Of a stretch of DNA of 64,000 nucleotides, positions 54,453-62,541 are shown piece by piece; within the stretch, counting starts at the first letter, position 1; the number at the start of each line of letters is the position of its first letter. The notes beneath the pieces were generated by a model. That model searched no databases. It worked only from the letters and a program-made list of their open reading frames with translations, and was not told the DNA's origin. The stretch is from Streptomyces sp. 846.5 (GTDB lineage: Bacteria > Actinomycetota > Actinomycetes > Streptomycetales > Streptomycetaceae): positions 4,202,001 through 4,266,000 of the forward strand of contig NZ_SOBN01000001.1 of NCBI RefSeq assembly GCF_004365705.1, given 5' to 3'. A program made the position numbers and the translations under genes.

Positions 54453-54752
54453 TCACGCGGCCATCGTGAGCGGGCGACGGGACGCCAGGTTCATAGCGTG
54501 GATTTCGGCATAGGAGGCGGCCATGTGCGTTTCGTGGTCGGCGTGGAACCGGTCGATCAGCGCCTTGCAGGCGGCCTGACCGATGGCGGTTTCTGACTGG
54601 CCGCATTTGCACACGTAGTCGGCCTCCGGTGCCGGGGCCCCGCGCCAGGTGGGGGCGTAGATGCGGATGCCGGGCCGTTCCGGGCTGGGCATCATGTCCG
54701 GGCTCGCGTTGCGACGCAGAGCGGTGCGGCCGTTGGCGGTGATCGCCTTCAT
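54453..54752 (-). CDS. Small hypothetical protein of the element
   Basis: 99 residues. It has a CKCGQS..ACKALIDRFHADHETHMAAS region with two Cys and several His that could bind zinc, and a C-terminal MAASYAEIHAMN helix. Its start overlaps the stop of the upstream membrane-protein gene (ATGA), so it is co-translated. Found in similar AICEs as an unnamed protein; function unknown. Confidence 0.7.
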   Translation of the reverse strand: MKAITANGRTALRRNASPDMMPSPERPGIRIYAPTWRGAPAPEADYVCKCGQSETAIGQAACKALIDRFHADHETHMAASYAEIHAMNLASRRPLTMAA

Positions 54753-55354
54753 GCCGCCGCTCCGTCCTGGCCCCGGCCTGCGGGCAGCGCCGGAAGACCG
54801 GCGGCAGTGATCGCGGCGGGGTCGTAGCCGGGCATCACAGCGCGGGCGGCCAGGGCGTGTTCCAGGGCGGCGGCGTAGGCACCGGCCTGCTGGGCGACCT
54901 CGATCTGTGCCCGGGCCCGGATGGACTCCACGGTTTCCACGTGCCGGTGGTCCTCGTGCCGGACCACGGTGGCGCGCTCGAACGCGAGGGTTTCGCGGCG
55001 GTCGGTGCGCCAGTGCTTCGCGGCCAGGACGTAGGCCAGGACGGTTGCCACCGACCAGAGCAGCAGCGGCAGGGCAAGGCCGGTGGCGTAGGCGGCCACC
55101 CCGGCCAGGGCCAGGGCCCCGGAGGCGGTGAACGCGATATCGGTCGTGGTGGGATCGGTGTTGCTGCTGGCCTTGGCCCCGCCGGCAGCGGCGGCGATGG
55201 CCAGGACGGTCATCAGGGCGGCGTCGCCGGTGGAGTGGTGGGCACCGTTGGCGTTCCAGATCCGTGCCAGGACCAGCACGGTAGAAGTCGCCAGGGCCGG
55301 GGCGGCTTTGGGGGCCAGGTCGGCCAGGGTGAGGGGTTCGAGGTTGCGGGCCAT
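54749..55354 (-). CDS. Membrane protein of the transfer region, SpdB-like
   Basis: 201 residues. Hydrophobic segments near residues 20-35 (AALATSTVLVLARIW), 48-60, 78-95 (GALALAGVAAYATGLALPLLLW) and 100-112, then a helical cytoplasmic part (RRETLAFERATVV..IRARAQIEVAQQAGAYAAALEHAL). Layout fits SpdB/spread proteins that let transferred DNA pass between mycelial compartments, but I see no diagnostic motif. Confidence 0.65.
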   Translation of the reverse strand: MARNLEPLTLADLAPKAAPALATSTVLVLARIWNANGAHHSTGDAALMTVLAIAAAAGGAKASSNTDPTTTDIAFTASGALALAGVAAYATGLALPLLLWSVATVLAYVLAAKHWRTDRRETLAFERATVVRHEDHRHVETVESIRARAQIEVAQQAGAYAAALEHALAARAVMPGYDPAAITAAGLPALPAGRGQDGAAA

Positions 55355-55383
55355 GGTGCTGTTCCCTTCGGGTCAGCGGTGCG

Positions 55384-55683
55384 TCAGTGGCTCTTGCAGG
55401 CGGGGTAGTGCGAACCGTGCGGGCACTGGCCGTAGATGGCGGCGGTGACCTGGTAGGTGGCGGTGCGGCCCCGCGGGTCGCGCAGCGTCAGGTAGTAGTC
55501 GGTGGTGGGGGTGCCGGGGCTGTGGACGGCGTAGTGGCCGTTGACGGTGCCGGTGGTCTGCGGGACCAGGAAGTCGGTGCGCAGCGTGGTGCAGGCGAAC
55601 ACCGCCAGGGCGGAGGTCATGGCGAGCCCCAGGACGTTGCGGCCGAGGTTGTGCGTGCGGTGCGTGCGGCGGCGTGCGGACAT
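55384..55683 (-). CDS. Small secreted or membrane-anchored protein
   Basis: 99 residues. Basic N-terminus RRRTHRTHNLGRN, hydrophobic VLGLAMTSALAVFACTTL, then an extracellular part with YYLTLRDPRGRTATYQVTAAIYGQCPHGSHYPACK, including two Cys that may pair. It lies between the membrane gene and the traB-side region, same direction. Unknown family, probably linked to transfer. Confidence 0.65.
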   Translation of the reverse strand: MSARRRTHRTHNLGRNVLGLAMTSALAVFACTTLRTDFLVPQTTGTVNGHYAVHSPGTPTTDYYLTLRDPRGRTATYQVTAAIYGQCPHGSHYPACKSH

Positions 55684-55915
55684 GGCGGGATCTCCCGTTC
55701 CAGGGGACGACGTGCCGGTCTGGTGACTGTGCGTGAAGGGGAGGGGGCAGGGGTGTGGCCAGGAACCTGACTTCTAAGGCTGTTTGGGCAGGTCGGCGGA
55801 CCGCCTCCCCTGCCTCCCAAACGGTTGATCTGCGCTGATCAGGGCAGGGAGGTGGCGTTGGGGAGGTGGTAGGGGAGAACTCCCCTCCTCCCCTACCGCC
55901 TCCCCTTACCGTGCG
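55684..55915. other. GC-rich repeat stretch between traB and the small membrane genes
   Basis: Multiple copies of CCGCCTCCCCT (55801 region, 55896 region) and its reverse GGGGAGGTGG occur here, along with TGATC..TGATCA and the terminator below. No gene. It could contain the clt (transfer locus) bound by TraB, or a promoter-operator for the downstream genes. Confidence 0.5.
55865..55900 (-). terminator. Terminator after the FtsK/TraB gene
   Basis: GGTAGGGGAG pairs with CTCCCCTACC, extended by further GG/CC pairs (13-bp stem with one wobble), 16 bp past the traB stop. It would separate traB from the downstream genes. Confidence 0.75.
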
Positions 55916-58093
55916 TCACTGCTCGGGGGTGTCCTCGGCTCGCTCGTCCAGTGCGCGGAGCACCTTGGCGGTGGTGACGTGCATGATCCCCTGGTACTTG
56001 GTCGGTGCCGCGTCGACCAGTTCCAGGACCTGGGTCAGGTCGGTGAAGCCCCACCCGTGGTAGTGGGTGCGGTTGCGCTCCACCAGGTGCTGAATGACTT
56101 CCTGGGTCCGCATCCGGATCGCGTCTCCGAGCACGGCGGCGATGTCCGCCAGCTCATCCACGGCCTCAGCGGCCGGTGCGGCGGGGGCTACCTCGATGCC
56201 CTCGCGCAGAGCCAACGCCCGGGCGACGATCGGGCTGATCTCGTCCACGCTGGCGTCCTTGCGGACGTAGTAGGAGCGGATCACCTCGAACGGCTTGGGC
56301 GTGAAGCCGACCGTGACGGCGGTGCCCCGGTTCTCGATCGGGGACAGGCCGGTGGCGGTGACTCCGGCCTTGTACTTGCCCGAGCCGAGGATGCCGTCGT
56401 TGGCGATGTAGTCGCCGACCGCGAACGCCACCCCGTGCGAGGTGTTGCGGGTGACCTCCTTCGGAATCGACGTAGCGGTCGGGGAGACGGTCACCCACAC
56501 CAGCGTGATGCCCAGCTTGCGGGCCTTCTTCATGACCTTCTTGGCCAGGTCCTCGGCCTCGGCACCGTACTTCTTGTGCTCGAACAGCTCGTGGCACTCA
56601 TCGAACACCACCACCCGAGGCCGCATGCGCGGGTCGCGCTGCGCCAACTCCCGGGTCAGGGCCACCGATTCGCCGCCTAGCTCTTCGAGGATCTTGCCGC
56701 GTTCGGTGACCTCGTTGCGCAGCTCCCGCAGGGCCTCAAGGGCGGCTTCGACCTGCTCGTCGTCGTCGCCTTTGACCAGCGTGCGCAGGCGTTCGCGCAT
56801 CGGGTCGTAGTCGACGTTGTAGGCCATCACGTACACGTCGATCTCGACCAGCGGATCGAGCATCGCCCCTAGCAGTAGGGCGATGACCAGGGATGATTTA
56901 CCCGATCCCATGATCCCGCCGAACATGTAGTTCGCGGCCATCAGCCGGGCGGTGACCTCCTCGCCGCGCTGGGACACGGCGACGGGCACGCCCTTGAAGT
57001 AGTCGGTGGTGCCCTCGGTCAGCAGCGGCCAGGGCGGCACCGGGCCGTTCAGGGAGCCCTGGTCGGCAACCCACAGGTCCAGTACTCCGGGCTGCTTGGG
57101 GGGTTCGGTGGGCCAGACCTCCACCGGCAGCCGCAGCAGGTTGTGCGCCAGCACCGCCTTCTTGGCCGCGATCATCTCCACCATCACGCCCAGGGGGAGC
57201 TGCAACTGGGTGTGCCAGCCGTTGCCCATGCGGGTGGTCGGCTGCACCCAACGCGGCTGCCACCCCTCCTTGAACGCCTTGTTCATCGCCGGGATGCCCA
57301 GGTTCCGCAGCGCGTCCAGGATCGCGCCCTCATCGGGGACCACGTCCCGCGTGGTGGGATCTTCGGGCAGCGCCCATGTGGGGGCGGCCTGCCGCTTGGC
57401 ACCAACCGCCCAGCAGCCAGCTACAGCGGCCCAGGGGGCGATGGCGACCAGGGGGCCCCAGACCACCGAGACGATGAACACCACCCACGTGGCCAGGTGA
57501 ATCAACGCCATCGTCGGCGCGATCACCTCACCGAAGTGGTGCGTGCCAATCGCCAGGGCGATCCCGAGCAGGAGCAGGCCGCCCATCAGGCCCAGGGTGC
57601 CGACCACGGCACTCTTGGCCAGCTTGATCGGGGCGGTGAGCATGTCCATCCGCCGTTGGTGACGGCCCTGACGGAAGGCTGCGGCGCGCTGCTCCCACTC
57701 CAACGCCATCTCCGGCTGACCTGCGGCCTCGGCGCTGCGCATCATCCGCTCGTAGCGGGCGGTGGTGCGGCCCTCCCAGGTGCGGCGGGCCACGATCAGC
57801 GCCCCGTTGGCGGTGTAGAGGCTGTGCCGCATCACCAGCCGCGACGCGGTAAGGGTGCGCGGATGGGTGGTCACCGTGCGTACCACCCGCGCACTGCGCA
57901 CCCACCCCGACACCGGGGCGACCGGCATCGGCGCGGGCGGCTGGTCGGCCTGCTTGGGCAGAACGATGCCCTCGATCGGGGTCCGCTCTGCGTCGACGGG
58001 GGGCTTGGTCAGAGTGGCGGGGGTGCGGCCGGCGCGGTGGTCGGCCAGGTCGTGCACGGTGCCCAGGGTGGGTTCCGTGACTGGGTCGGTCAT
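55916..58093 (-). CDS. FtsK/SpoIIIE-family DNA translocase (TraB-like)
   Basis: 725 residues. N-terminal cytoplasmic part (~1-165), two or more membrane helices near 170-235 (LGLMGGLLLLGIALAIGTHHFG and WVVFIVSVVWGPLVAIAPWAAVAGCW), then the motor domain with Walker A GGIMGSGKSS (~392) and Walker B RVVVFDECHELF (~496), a linker and a C-terminal winged-helix-like domain (YHGWGFTDLTQVLELV) that would bind clt DNA. It moves double-stranded element DNA into the recipient, the single-protein transfer typical of AICEs. Confidence 0.95.
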   Translation of the reverse strand: MTDPVTEPTLGTVHDLADHRAGRTPATLTKPPVDAERTPIEGIVLPKQADQPPAPMPVAPVSGWVRSARVVRTVTTHPRTLTASRLVMRHSLYTANGALIVARRTWEGRTTARYERMMRSAEAAGQPEMALEWEQRAAAFRQGRHQRRMDMLTAPIKLAKSAVVGTLGLMGGLLLLGIALAIGTHHFGEVIAPTMALIHLATWVVFIVSVVWGPLVAIAPWAAVAGCWAVGAKRQAAPTWALPEDPTTRDVVPDEGAILDALRNLGIPAMNKAFKEGWQPRWVQPTTRMGNGWHTQLQLPLGVMVEMIAAKKAVLAHNLLRLPVEVWPTEPPKQPGVLDLWVADQGSLNGPVPPWPLLTEGTTDYFKGVPVAVSQRGEEVTARLMAANYMFGGIMGSGKSSLVIALLLGAMLDPLVEIDVYVMAYNVDYDPMRERLRTLVKGDDDEQVEAALEALRELRNEVTERGKILEELGGESVALTRELAQRDPRMRPRVVVFDECHELFEHKKYGAEAEDLAKKVMKKARKLGITLVWVTVSPTATSIPKEVTRNTSHGVAFAVGDYIANDGILGSGKYKAGVTATGLSPIENRGTAVTVGFTPKPFEVIRSYYVRKDASVDEISPIVARALALREGIEVAPAAPAAEAVDELADIAAVLGDAIRMRTQEVIQHLVERNRTHYHGWGFTDLTQVLELVDAAPTKYQGIMHVTTAKVLRALDERAEDTPEQ

Positions 58094-58191
58094 GATGGGC
58101 TTCTCCTGCTCTTAGTCATGGGGCCAGGGGCCCGGGACGGCCGCACGCTTGCCGGCACCACGGCCGTCCCGGGATCGAGCATCAGCACTGT

Positions 58192-58428
58192 TCAGGCGGC
58201 GGACTTGGGCGGCAGCGCGCGGCAGGTGGCGGCGTGGCTGTTGGCGGCCTTGTGGTGGTTTTCGAGGCTGTAGTGCCGGTCGCTCTGGGTGTGGCAGCCG
58301 GTGCACGACCACGCCATCAGCGACCGGGGACCGGTCTCGGTGGCGGTGATCAGCACCAGCGCGCCGCCCAAGTTCAGGTAGCGGACCAGGACCAGCGACG
58401 GGGCGTCCTCGGGGATACGGCCAGGCAT
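58192..58428 (-). CDS. Small zinc-finger-like protein
   Basis: 78 residues from ATG 58428 (GGAG at correct spacing). The C-terminal half has CTGCHTQSDRHYSLENHHKAANSHAATC, with Cys and His spaced for zinc binding. The N-terminal half is a hydrophobic strand region (LVLVRYLNLGGALVLI). It lies upstream of traB in the same direction. Unknown function; similar small proteins sit next to TraB in AICEs. Confidence 0.65.
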   Translation of the reverse strand: MPGRIPEDAPSLVLVRYLNLGGALVLITATETGPRSLMAWSCTGCHTQSDRHYSLENHHKAANSHAATCRALPPKSAA

Positions 58429-58503
58429 GGGGAATCTCCAATACGGTGCTCGGATACGCGGGAACGTGCTCAATGGCCCGTTGGGGCCGGTGGCGCTGTT
58501 CGT

Positions 58504-58869
58504 TCAGGCGGCCCGGGCCTGCGGTTCGGTGCACGGCACGCAGGTCCCCAGCGAGGTGGGGATCACGTAGCCCGCATCGGCGCGGCAGGTGGGGCAGGTG
58601 CGGCGGGCACGCATAGCCGCCGCTAGAGCCGTGGCTTTGGCCGGTGTCATCGCACGCACCGGGCGGGCCAAGTCGAGTCGGTACAAGTAGGCGACCCGGG
58701 GACCTTCCCCGAGCCGGGAGAACCACATGAGCTGAGCGGCCACCGGCTGACCCGCTGGCCGAAGTCCCCGGGCGCGCAGTTGACGGCGCGTCAGCAGGCC
58801 GTCGGGGGCCAGGTGGAACGGGTAGGTGGGGAGGCCGTAGCGAGTGCCGGTGGGGTCGTAGAACCTCAC
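58504..58869 (-). CDS. RRQRL-type zinc-binding protein
   Basis: 121 residues from a GTG overlapping the stop of the DUF2637 gene. N-terminal YPFHLAPDGLLTRRQLRARGLRPAG has the RRQL(R) motif, followed by a helix and a C-terminal zinc knuckle CPTCRADAG..CVPC. NCBI-style family name is RRQRL motif zinc-binding protein; it is common in AICE transfer clusters. Function unproven. Confidence 0.75.
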   Translation of the reverse strand: MRFYDPTGTRYGLPTYPFHLAPDGLLTRRQLRARGLRPAGQPVAAQLMWFSRLGEGPRVAYLYRLDLARPVRAMTPAKATALAAAMRARRTCPTCRADAGYVIPTSLGTCVPCTEPQARAA

Positions 58870-59786
58870 GCCGCGCCCTGGTCACCGGACGCGTCATCGC
58901 CCGGTACCACCTCATCGGCGGCCGGTTCCGGTGCCGGGGGTGTCGCGTCGGGCACCGAGTGCAGGGGCCGGTTCGCGCGCTCCGCCTTCAACGCGTCCCG
59001 CAGCGCACGGGCGTTGACCGACGAGGTGTGCACGGCGGCGCGGATGCTGTCGGCCGTCAGTCGGGCATCCGCCCAATCGGCGGTCGCCGACCGGGCTTCG
59101 GCCAGCAGCTCCGAGGGAGTGCGAGACGGGCGCTTGCTGCGGGCGGCAGTCGGCACCGTGCCGGTCGCCCGACGCGGCCGACTGACCGTTGCCGCAGCCG
59201 CCCGAACCGCCGGTTCTGGGTCGGCGACCAGGGCGGGTGCGTCGGCTGCCGGGGTCGGTAGCGGGTCGGGGGCGACGTAGACCGACGTCAGCGGGGCGGT
59301 GTCGGCCGACTGTTCGAGGTCAGGCACCGACCCTTTTGTGATGATCTGTGCCGACTCGTCAGTGTTCGGCTGGTGGTGCAGTACCTTGGCGACAAGGTCT
59401 GCGCCGAACGCGATCGACCCGACTGGCAGTGAGGTTGCCAGCAGCATCAGTGCCCAGTCGGCGGGTGCCCAGTCGGCCAGGTGGACCCGGCCACCCGACT
59501 GGATCGCCGCCACCATCCCATGGTCGTAGTTCAGCACCAGCGAGGCGGCGGTGTAGGCGGCCAGTACCCGCAGCGCGAACCTTCGGTCGGCCTTGGGCAG
59601 CACCAGGGCTGCCACCAGTGCCAGTGCCATCAGGCCGTCCACGACTACCGGGTACAGGACGGCGGCGGTGTGGTCCGCGCCGATGGCCCGGGCCACGTCC
59701 CGCAGTGCGTTCCAGGACACCCGGAACGCCATCAGGACCACGGCGACCAGGGCCAGGACCAGGAGGATCTTCGGGCGGCGGCTCAT
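58866..59786 (-). CDS. DUF2637 membrane protein
   Basis: 306 residues from the ATG (59786) that overlaps the preceding stop (ATGA); a GTG three codons earlier is less likely. Four membrane helices in the first 150 residues (ILLVLALVAVVLMAF, VLYPVVVDGLMALALVAALVL, LAAYTAASLVLNYDHG, ALMLLATSLPVGSIAFGADLV), then a polar, Ala/Pro-rich cytoplasmic tail that includes a coiled helix (RTPSELLAEARSATADWADAR). DUF2637 proteins are typical AICE transfer-region genes of unknown biochemical role. Confidence 0.85.
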   Translation of the reverse strand: MSRRPKILLVLALVAVVLMAFRVSWNALRDVARAIGADHTAAVLYPVVVDGLMALALVAALVLPKADRRFALRVLAAYTAASLVLNYDHGMVAAIQSGGRVHLADWAPADWALMLLATSLPVGSIAFGADLVAKVLHHQPNTDESAQIITKGSVPDLEQSADTAPLTSVYVAPDPLPTPAADAPALVADPEPAVRAAAATVSRPRRATGTVPTAARSKRPSRTPSELLAEARSATADWADARLTADSIRAAVHTSSVNARALRDALKAERANRPLHSVPDATPPAPEPAADEVVPGDDASGDQGAA

Positions 59787-60037
59787 GCCTGCCACCTCCT
59801 GACGATCTCCTCGGTGGCCAGTGTGGCGAAGTGCAGGTTGGCCGTATTGGGTGTCGCGCCCCGGTTGGCGCGTTCCTGGGTGTCGCGCAGGAACACGGCC
59901 AGCGAGCGGACCACGGTGCGCAGGCTGTCGACCTCGCTTAGCAGGTCCTCAACCGCGTCGTCCATGACCACGAAATCGCGGAACTCGTCCTCGCCCAGCA
60001 CGCGGATCGCGGCCAGGCGCTCAGGGGTGATGGTCAT
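59783..60037 (-). CDS. Small helical hypothetical protein
   Basis: 84 residues, mostly helical (MDDAVEDLLSEVDSLRTVVRSLAVFLRDTQ looks like a coiled coil). Its stop overlaps the DUF2637 start and its own start overlaps the preceding stop, so three genes are translationally coupled. No known family. Probably part of the transfer operon. Confidence 0.7.
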   Translation of the reverse strand: MTITPERLAAIRVLGEDEFRDFVVMDDAVEDLLSEVDSLRTVVRSLAVFLRDTQERANRGATPNTANLHFATLATEEIVRRWQA

Positions 60038-60363
60038 GCCGCCACCTGCCCTAGCAGGCGGACCATGCCGGCCTTACCCATGCGCGGCGTGCCACCGAGC
60101 AAAAGGGCCACGTGGGGACTGGTCATCTCGGTGAACCGGTCGGCGGCGGCTTCCGCGAGGAGCCGGGCGGCGTGGTCGGCCAGGTCCGGATCCGTGTGTG
60201 CCAGGTCGTTCAGGATGTCGTGAGCGGCAGCGAGGCGAGCAGCCCGCTCCGGGGCGGACTCGCCACCGGCGGGGCCGGTGAAGAGTTCGGTGTCGATGCC
60301 GAGGGCGAGTTCCGCGAACTCGAACTCGTCAGCGGCCTCGTGGCCTGCGACGATGTTCCTCAT
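60034..60363 (-). CDS. Small acidic hypothetical protein, first gene of the leftward operon
   Basis: 109 residues from ATG 60363, after GGAAAGAGAG. Acidic, Ala/Leu-rich and helical (HEAADEFEFAELALGIDTE, ARLAAAHDILNDLAHTDPDL). It overlaps the next gene and begins the long leftward transfer operon. No recognised motif. Confidence 0.7.
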   Translation of the reverse strand: MRNIVAGHEAADEFEFAELALGIDTELFTGPAGGESAPERAARLAAAHDILNDLAHTDPDLADHAARLLAEAAADRFTEMTSPHVALLLGGTPRMGKAGMVRLLGQVAA

Positions 60364-60540
60364 GGTCACTCTCTTTCCATACAGGAGAGGGGCCCTGCGG
60401 GGGCGGCTGCCGTCCGGCCAAGGAATCGGCAGTCGCCCCAACGCGCGGGCGGGGGACCACTCATCAGGTGACGAGTAGCCATGGACCCCGACGCACCCCA
60501 CCGGGCGCGCCGAGGACCAAAGTCACTCGTGTTCATCAGG

Positions 60541-60577
60541 CACTCTGTTGAGTTCTCAAGGAGCAAACGCTTCCTTT
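60541..60577 (-). promoter_or_regulatory. rRNA-leader-like motif upstream of the transfer operon
   Basis: On the minus strand it reads GCTCCTTGAGAACTCAACAG with flanking AAAGGAAGCGTTT. The TTGAGAACTCAA dyad and flanks resemble the leader found before Streptomyces rRNA operons. Here it could act in antitermination or RNA processing of the transfer transcript. This is inference from memory of that motif. Confidence 0.5.
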
Positions 60578-60652
60578 GGGCGGCTCTCACCCCGACCCTC
60601 CGGGCAGTACTGGCTAGGCTCTGGGCAGCCCGAAGAAGGCCCCCAGTTGCAC

Positions 60653-60726
60653 GCTGTCCTAGGACTGCGAGCTCCTGGTAAGACCATGCCGCACAGTCCT
60701 GGGACTGTCAACAGTCCTGGGACTGT
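60653..60726. promoter_or_regulatory. Three operator dyads for the GntR regulator
   Basis: ACAGTCCTGGGACTGT occurs twice, at 60693-60708 and 60711-60726 (18-bp period, nearly two helical turns). A related dyad around GTCCTAGGAC lies at 60653-60668. They sit just upstream of the GntR gene and between two divergent operons, the expected place for a KorSA-like repressor operator. Confidence 0.75.
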
Positions 60727-60756
60727 GGTTGACTTGTCTCATCGAGAGGAGTTCGC

Positions 60757-61551
60757 ATGGCGCCGAAGTGGCGAGAGTTGGCAGACCGATTGGCCGAGCG
60801 GATCAGGAGCGGCGAGTACAGCCCTGGTCAGCAGCTGCCTCACATTAGAGATCTTGTCGAGGATGGTGAGGGCTCAAAGTCCACGGTTCACGCTGCATAC
60901 AAGGCCCTTGAGGCGGAAGGTCTGGTCACCTCATCACGTGGTCATGGCACCGTCGTACGCCCGCAAGCTCCGCTCAAGCGCCTAGGCATCGAGCGCTACG
61001 ACAAGGTCAAGTGGCGCGACGGCGATGAGGTCGCTTTCATTGCTGACCGCGTGGCTTCTGGCCGTACGTACCGTCGTGGTGAACAGACGCAGTCTGTCTC
61101 TCTCGTCGTCGCTCCGCCGGCCGTTGCAGCTGCACATGGGTTGCCGGACGGTACTCAGGTCTATGCGCGAGCACGACTCGTCAAAGAAGGCGAGCAGCCC
61201 ACCCATACTCTGACCAGCTACTACCGGCCCGAGCATGTTGAGGGCACCCGGATTCTTGACCCATCCCCCGGCCCCGCCGGTCGCGGCGGGGGATTTCGGG
61301 TGCTGTACGACCACGGCTACGAGATCGACCATATGAGAGAGGAGATCTTCGCCAGGGTTGCCACCCCAGAGGAAGCGAAACTGCTGATCCTGCCAACAGG
61401 TGAGCCGGTTGTAGAGTTGCATCGGACCACGTACACGGCCGACGGTACCGTGGTTGAATTTGCCATCGGAGTTCACGCCGCTTCACGTTTCGCATGGGCA
61501 TACGATTTTAAGGTTCCCGACTCGGCACAGAATGGAAATGGCGAGCAGTGA
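60757..61551 (+). CDS. GntR/UTRA transcriptional regulator of the element
   Basis: 264 residues from ATG 60757 (GAGAGGAG upstream). GntR winged helix (WRELADRLAERIRSGEYSPGQQLPHIRDLVEDGEGSKSTVHAAYKALEAEGLV), then a HutC/UTRA ligand domain (VYARARLVKEGEQP, YDHGYEIDHMREEIFARVATPEEAKLL). In AICEs such a KorSA-like repressor controls replication and transfer. Three dyads directly upstream are its probable targets. Its GC content is lower than the chromosomal genes and it overlaps the next gene by four bases. Confidence 0.92.
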   Translation: MAPKWRELADRLAERIRSGEYSPGQQLPHIRDLVEDGEGSKSTVHAAYKALEAEGLVTSSRGHGTVVRPQAPLKRLGIERYDKVKWRDGDEVAFIADRVASGRTYRRGEQTQSVSLVVAPPAVAAAHGLPDGTQVYARARLVKEGEQPTHTLTSYYRPEHVEGTRILDPSPGPAGRGGGFRVLYDHGYEIDHMREEIFARVATPEEAKLLILPTGEPVVELHRTTYTADGTVVEFAIGVHAASRFAWAYDFKVPDSAQNGNGEQ

Positions 61552-62201
61552 TCTCGGAAAAGCACTGGACAGATGCTCGGCAGCTTTGGGATTTCCAAAA
61601 AATGCACCACGAAGCCAAGCCATCCTCTGTAGCGATCGGCCTAGGCAGTCACGACATTGGCGTTGCCGATGCGACCGTAAATCTCTACCGGCGCGGCATG
61701 ATGCCCCTTATCGTATTTACCGGGGCCACGAGCCGGACAACGCATGCTCTTATGCCCCGTGGTGAAGCCGTTCACTACCGAGAGCGTGCGTTGCAACTTG
61801 GTGTTCCTGACTCCGCTATTCTCCTGGAACCACGCGCTCGAAATACAGGTGAAAACATCCGCTTCTCCCGGATGCTCCTGGAAGAATCGCACATCGATGT
61901 ATCGTCCGTGCTGCTGATCAGCAAACCGTACGAGGAAAGGCGCGTCTACGCCACGGCACGTAAGCTGTGGCCTTCTGTGGACATCGTCAGCGCATCGACA
62001 CCAATGAGTCTTGAAGACTATGTGGCCTCGATTCAGGACGCGCACCTCGTCATCGACATGCTAGTGGGTACAGTGCAGCGCCTAATCGTGTATCCCGAGC
62101 AGGGATTCATGATTAGACAAGTGGTGCCTGACGAGGTAATGGTCGCATACGAGCGCCTTCGCCACGCTGGCTTCACAGGTCGGCTCCTGCCAGATCGCTA
62201 A
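61548..62201 (+). CDS. DUF218/YdcF-family protein
   Basis: 217 residues from a GTG overlapping the GntR stop. The DUF218 core shows VAIGLGSHDIGVADATVNLYRRGMMPLIVFTGATS, then LLEPRARNTGENIRFSRMLLEES and VLLISKPYEERRVYATARKLWP. The N-terminal GxGS motif and the Asn-Thr-Glu-Asn motif are those of YdcF/SanA/ElyC-type proteins, whose biochemistry is poorly known. No membrane helix is present. It forms a two-gene operon with the regulator. A similar gene in this position is often seen in AICEs. Confidence 0.85.
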   Translation: MISEKHWTDARQLWDFQKMHHEAKPSSVAIGLGSHDIGVADATVNLYRRGMMPLIVFTGATSRTTHALMPRGEAVHYRERALQLGVPDSAILLEPRARNTGENIRFSRMLLEESHIDVSSVLLISKPYEERRVYATARKLWPSVDIVSASTPMSLEDYVASIQDAHLVIDMLVGTVQRLIVYPEQGFMIRQVVPDEVMVAYERLRHAGFTGRLLPDR

Positions 62202-62541
62202 AAGTCGTCCCGGTGAGATTGTCCGCCCTTGTCCGTAAGATTCGACAGCAACTCACGATGTGGCTTCCTGGGTTGATCTTCGAGCTATGCGTGCAGATGG
62301 CCCCACCGTCATACCGCAGCTCGCCAGTGCAGTTCGATCCAGTGGTGCGCTCGGCCCTGCATGTCAGCATGTAAGTCCGCTTCGCTGATGTGCCGCACGA
62401 CGGTAGAGCAAGGGAGTCCTGCGAGCCTTAATCATGATCGTCATCAATGCTTGCAGTAAATTGCGAACGTGCTGCGGCGCTGGCAATGCTGCGGTACAGT
62501 AAATTTTACTCACCAGTCGTTAGATACTACAGGAGTCTCTG
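62202..62541. other. Lower-GC intergenic region before the orphan gene
   Basis: 340 bp with mixed composition, AT-rich near 62455-62525 (likely promoter for the orphan gene). A 65-codon minus frame (62173-62370) lacks a ribosome site and is not called. No dyad or RNA gene seen. Confidence 0.45.

Larger units (their letters stand above)
60364..60756. other. Divergent control region of the element
   Basis: 393 bp between the leftward transfer operon and the rightward GntR gene. It contains a rRNA-leader-like motif (60541-60577) and three dyads of GTCC..GGAC type (60653-60726). No gene. Both operons start here. Confidence 0.7.

Noticed and set aside
62173..62370. 65-codon Cys-containing minus frame
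   Set aside because: No ribosome site upstream and it overlaps the end of the DUF218 gene; likely chance in a lower-GC region.
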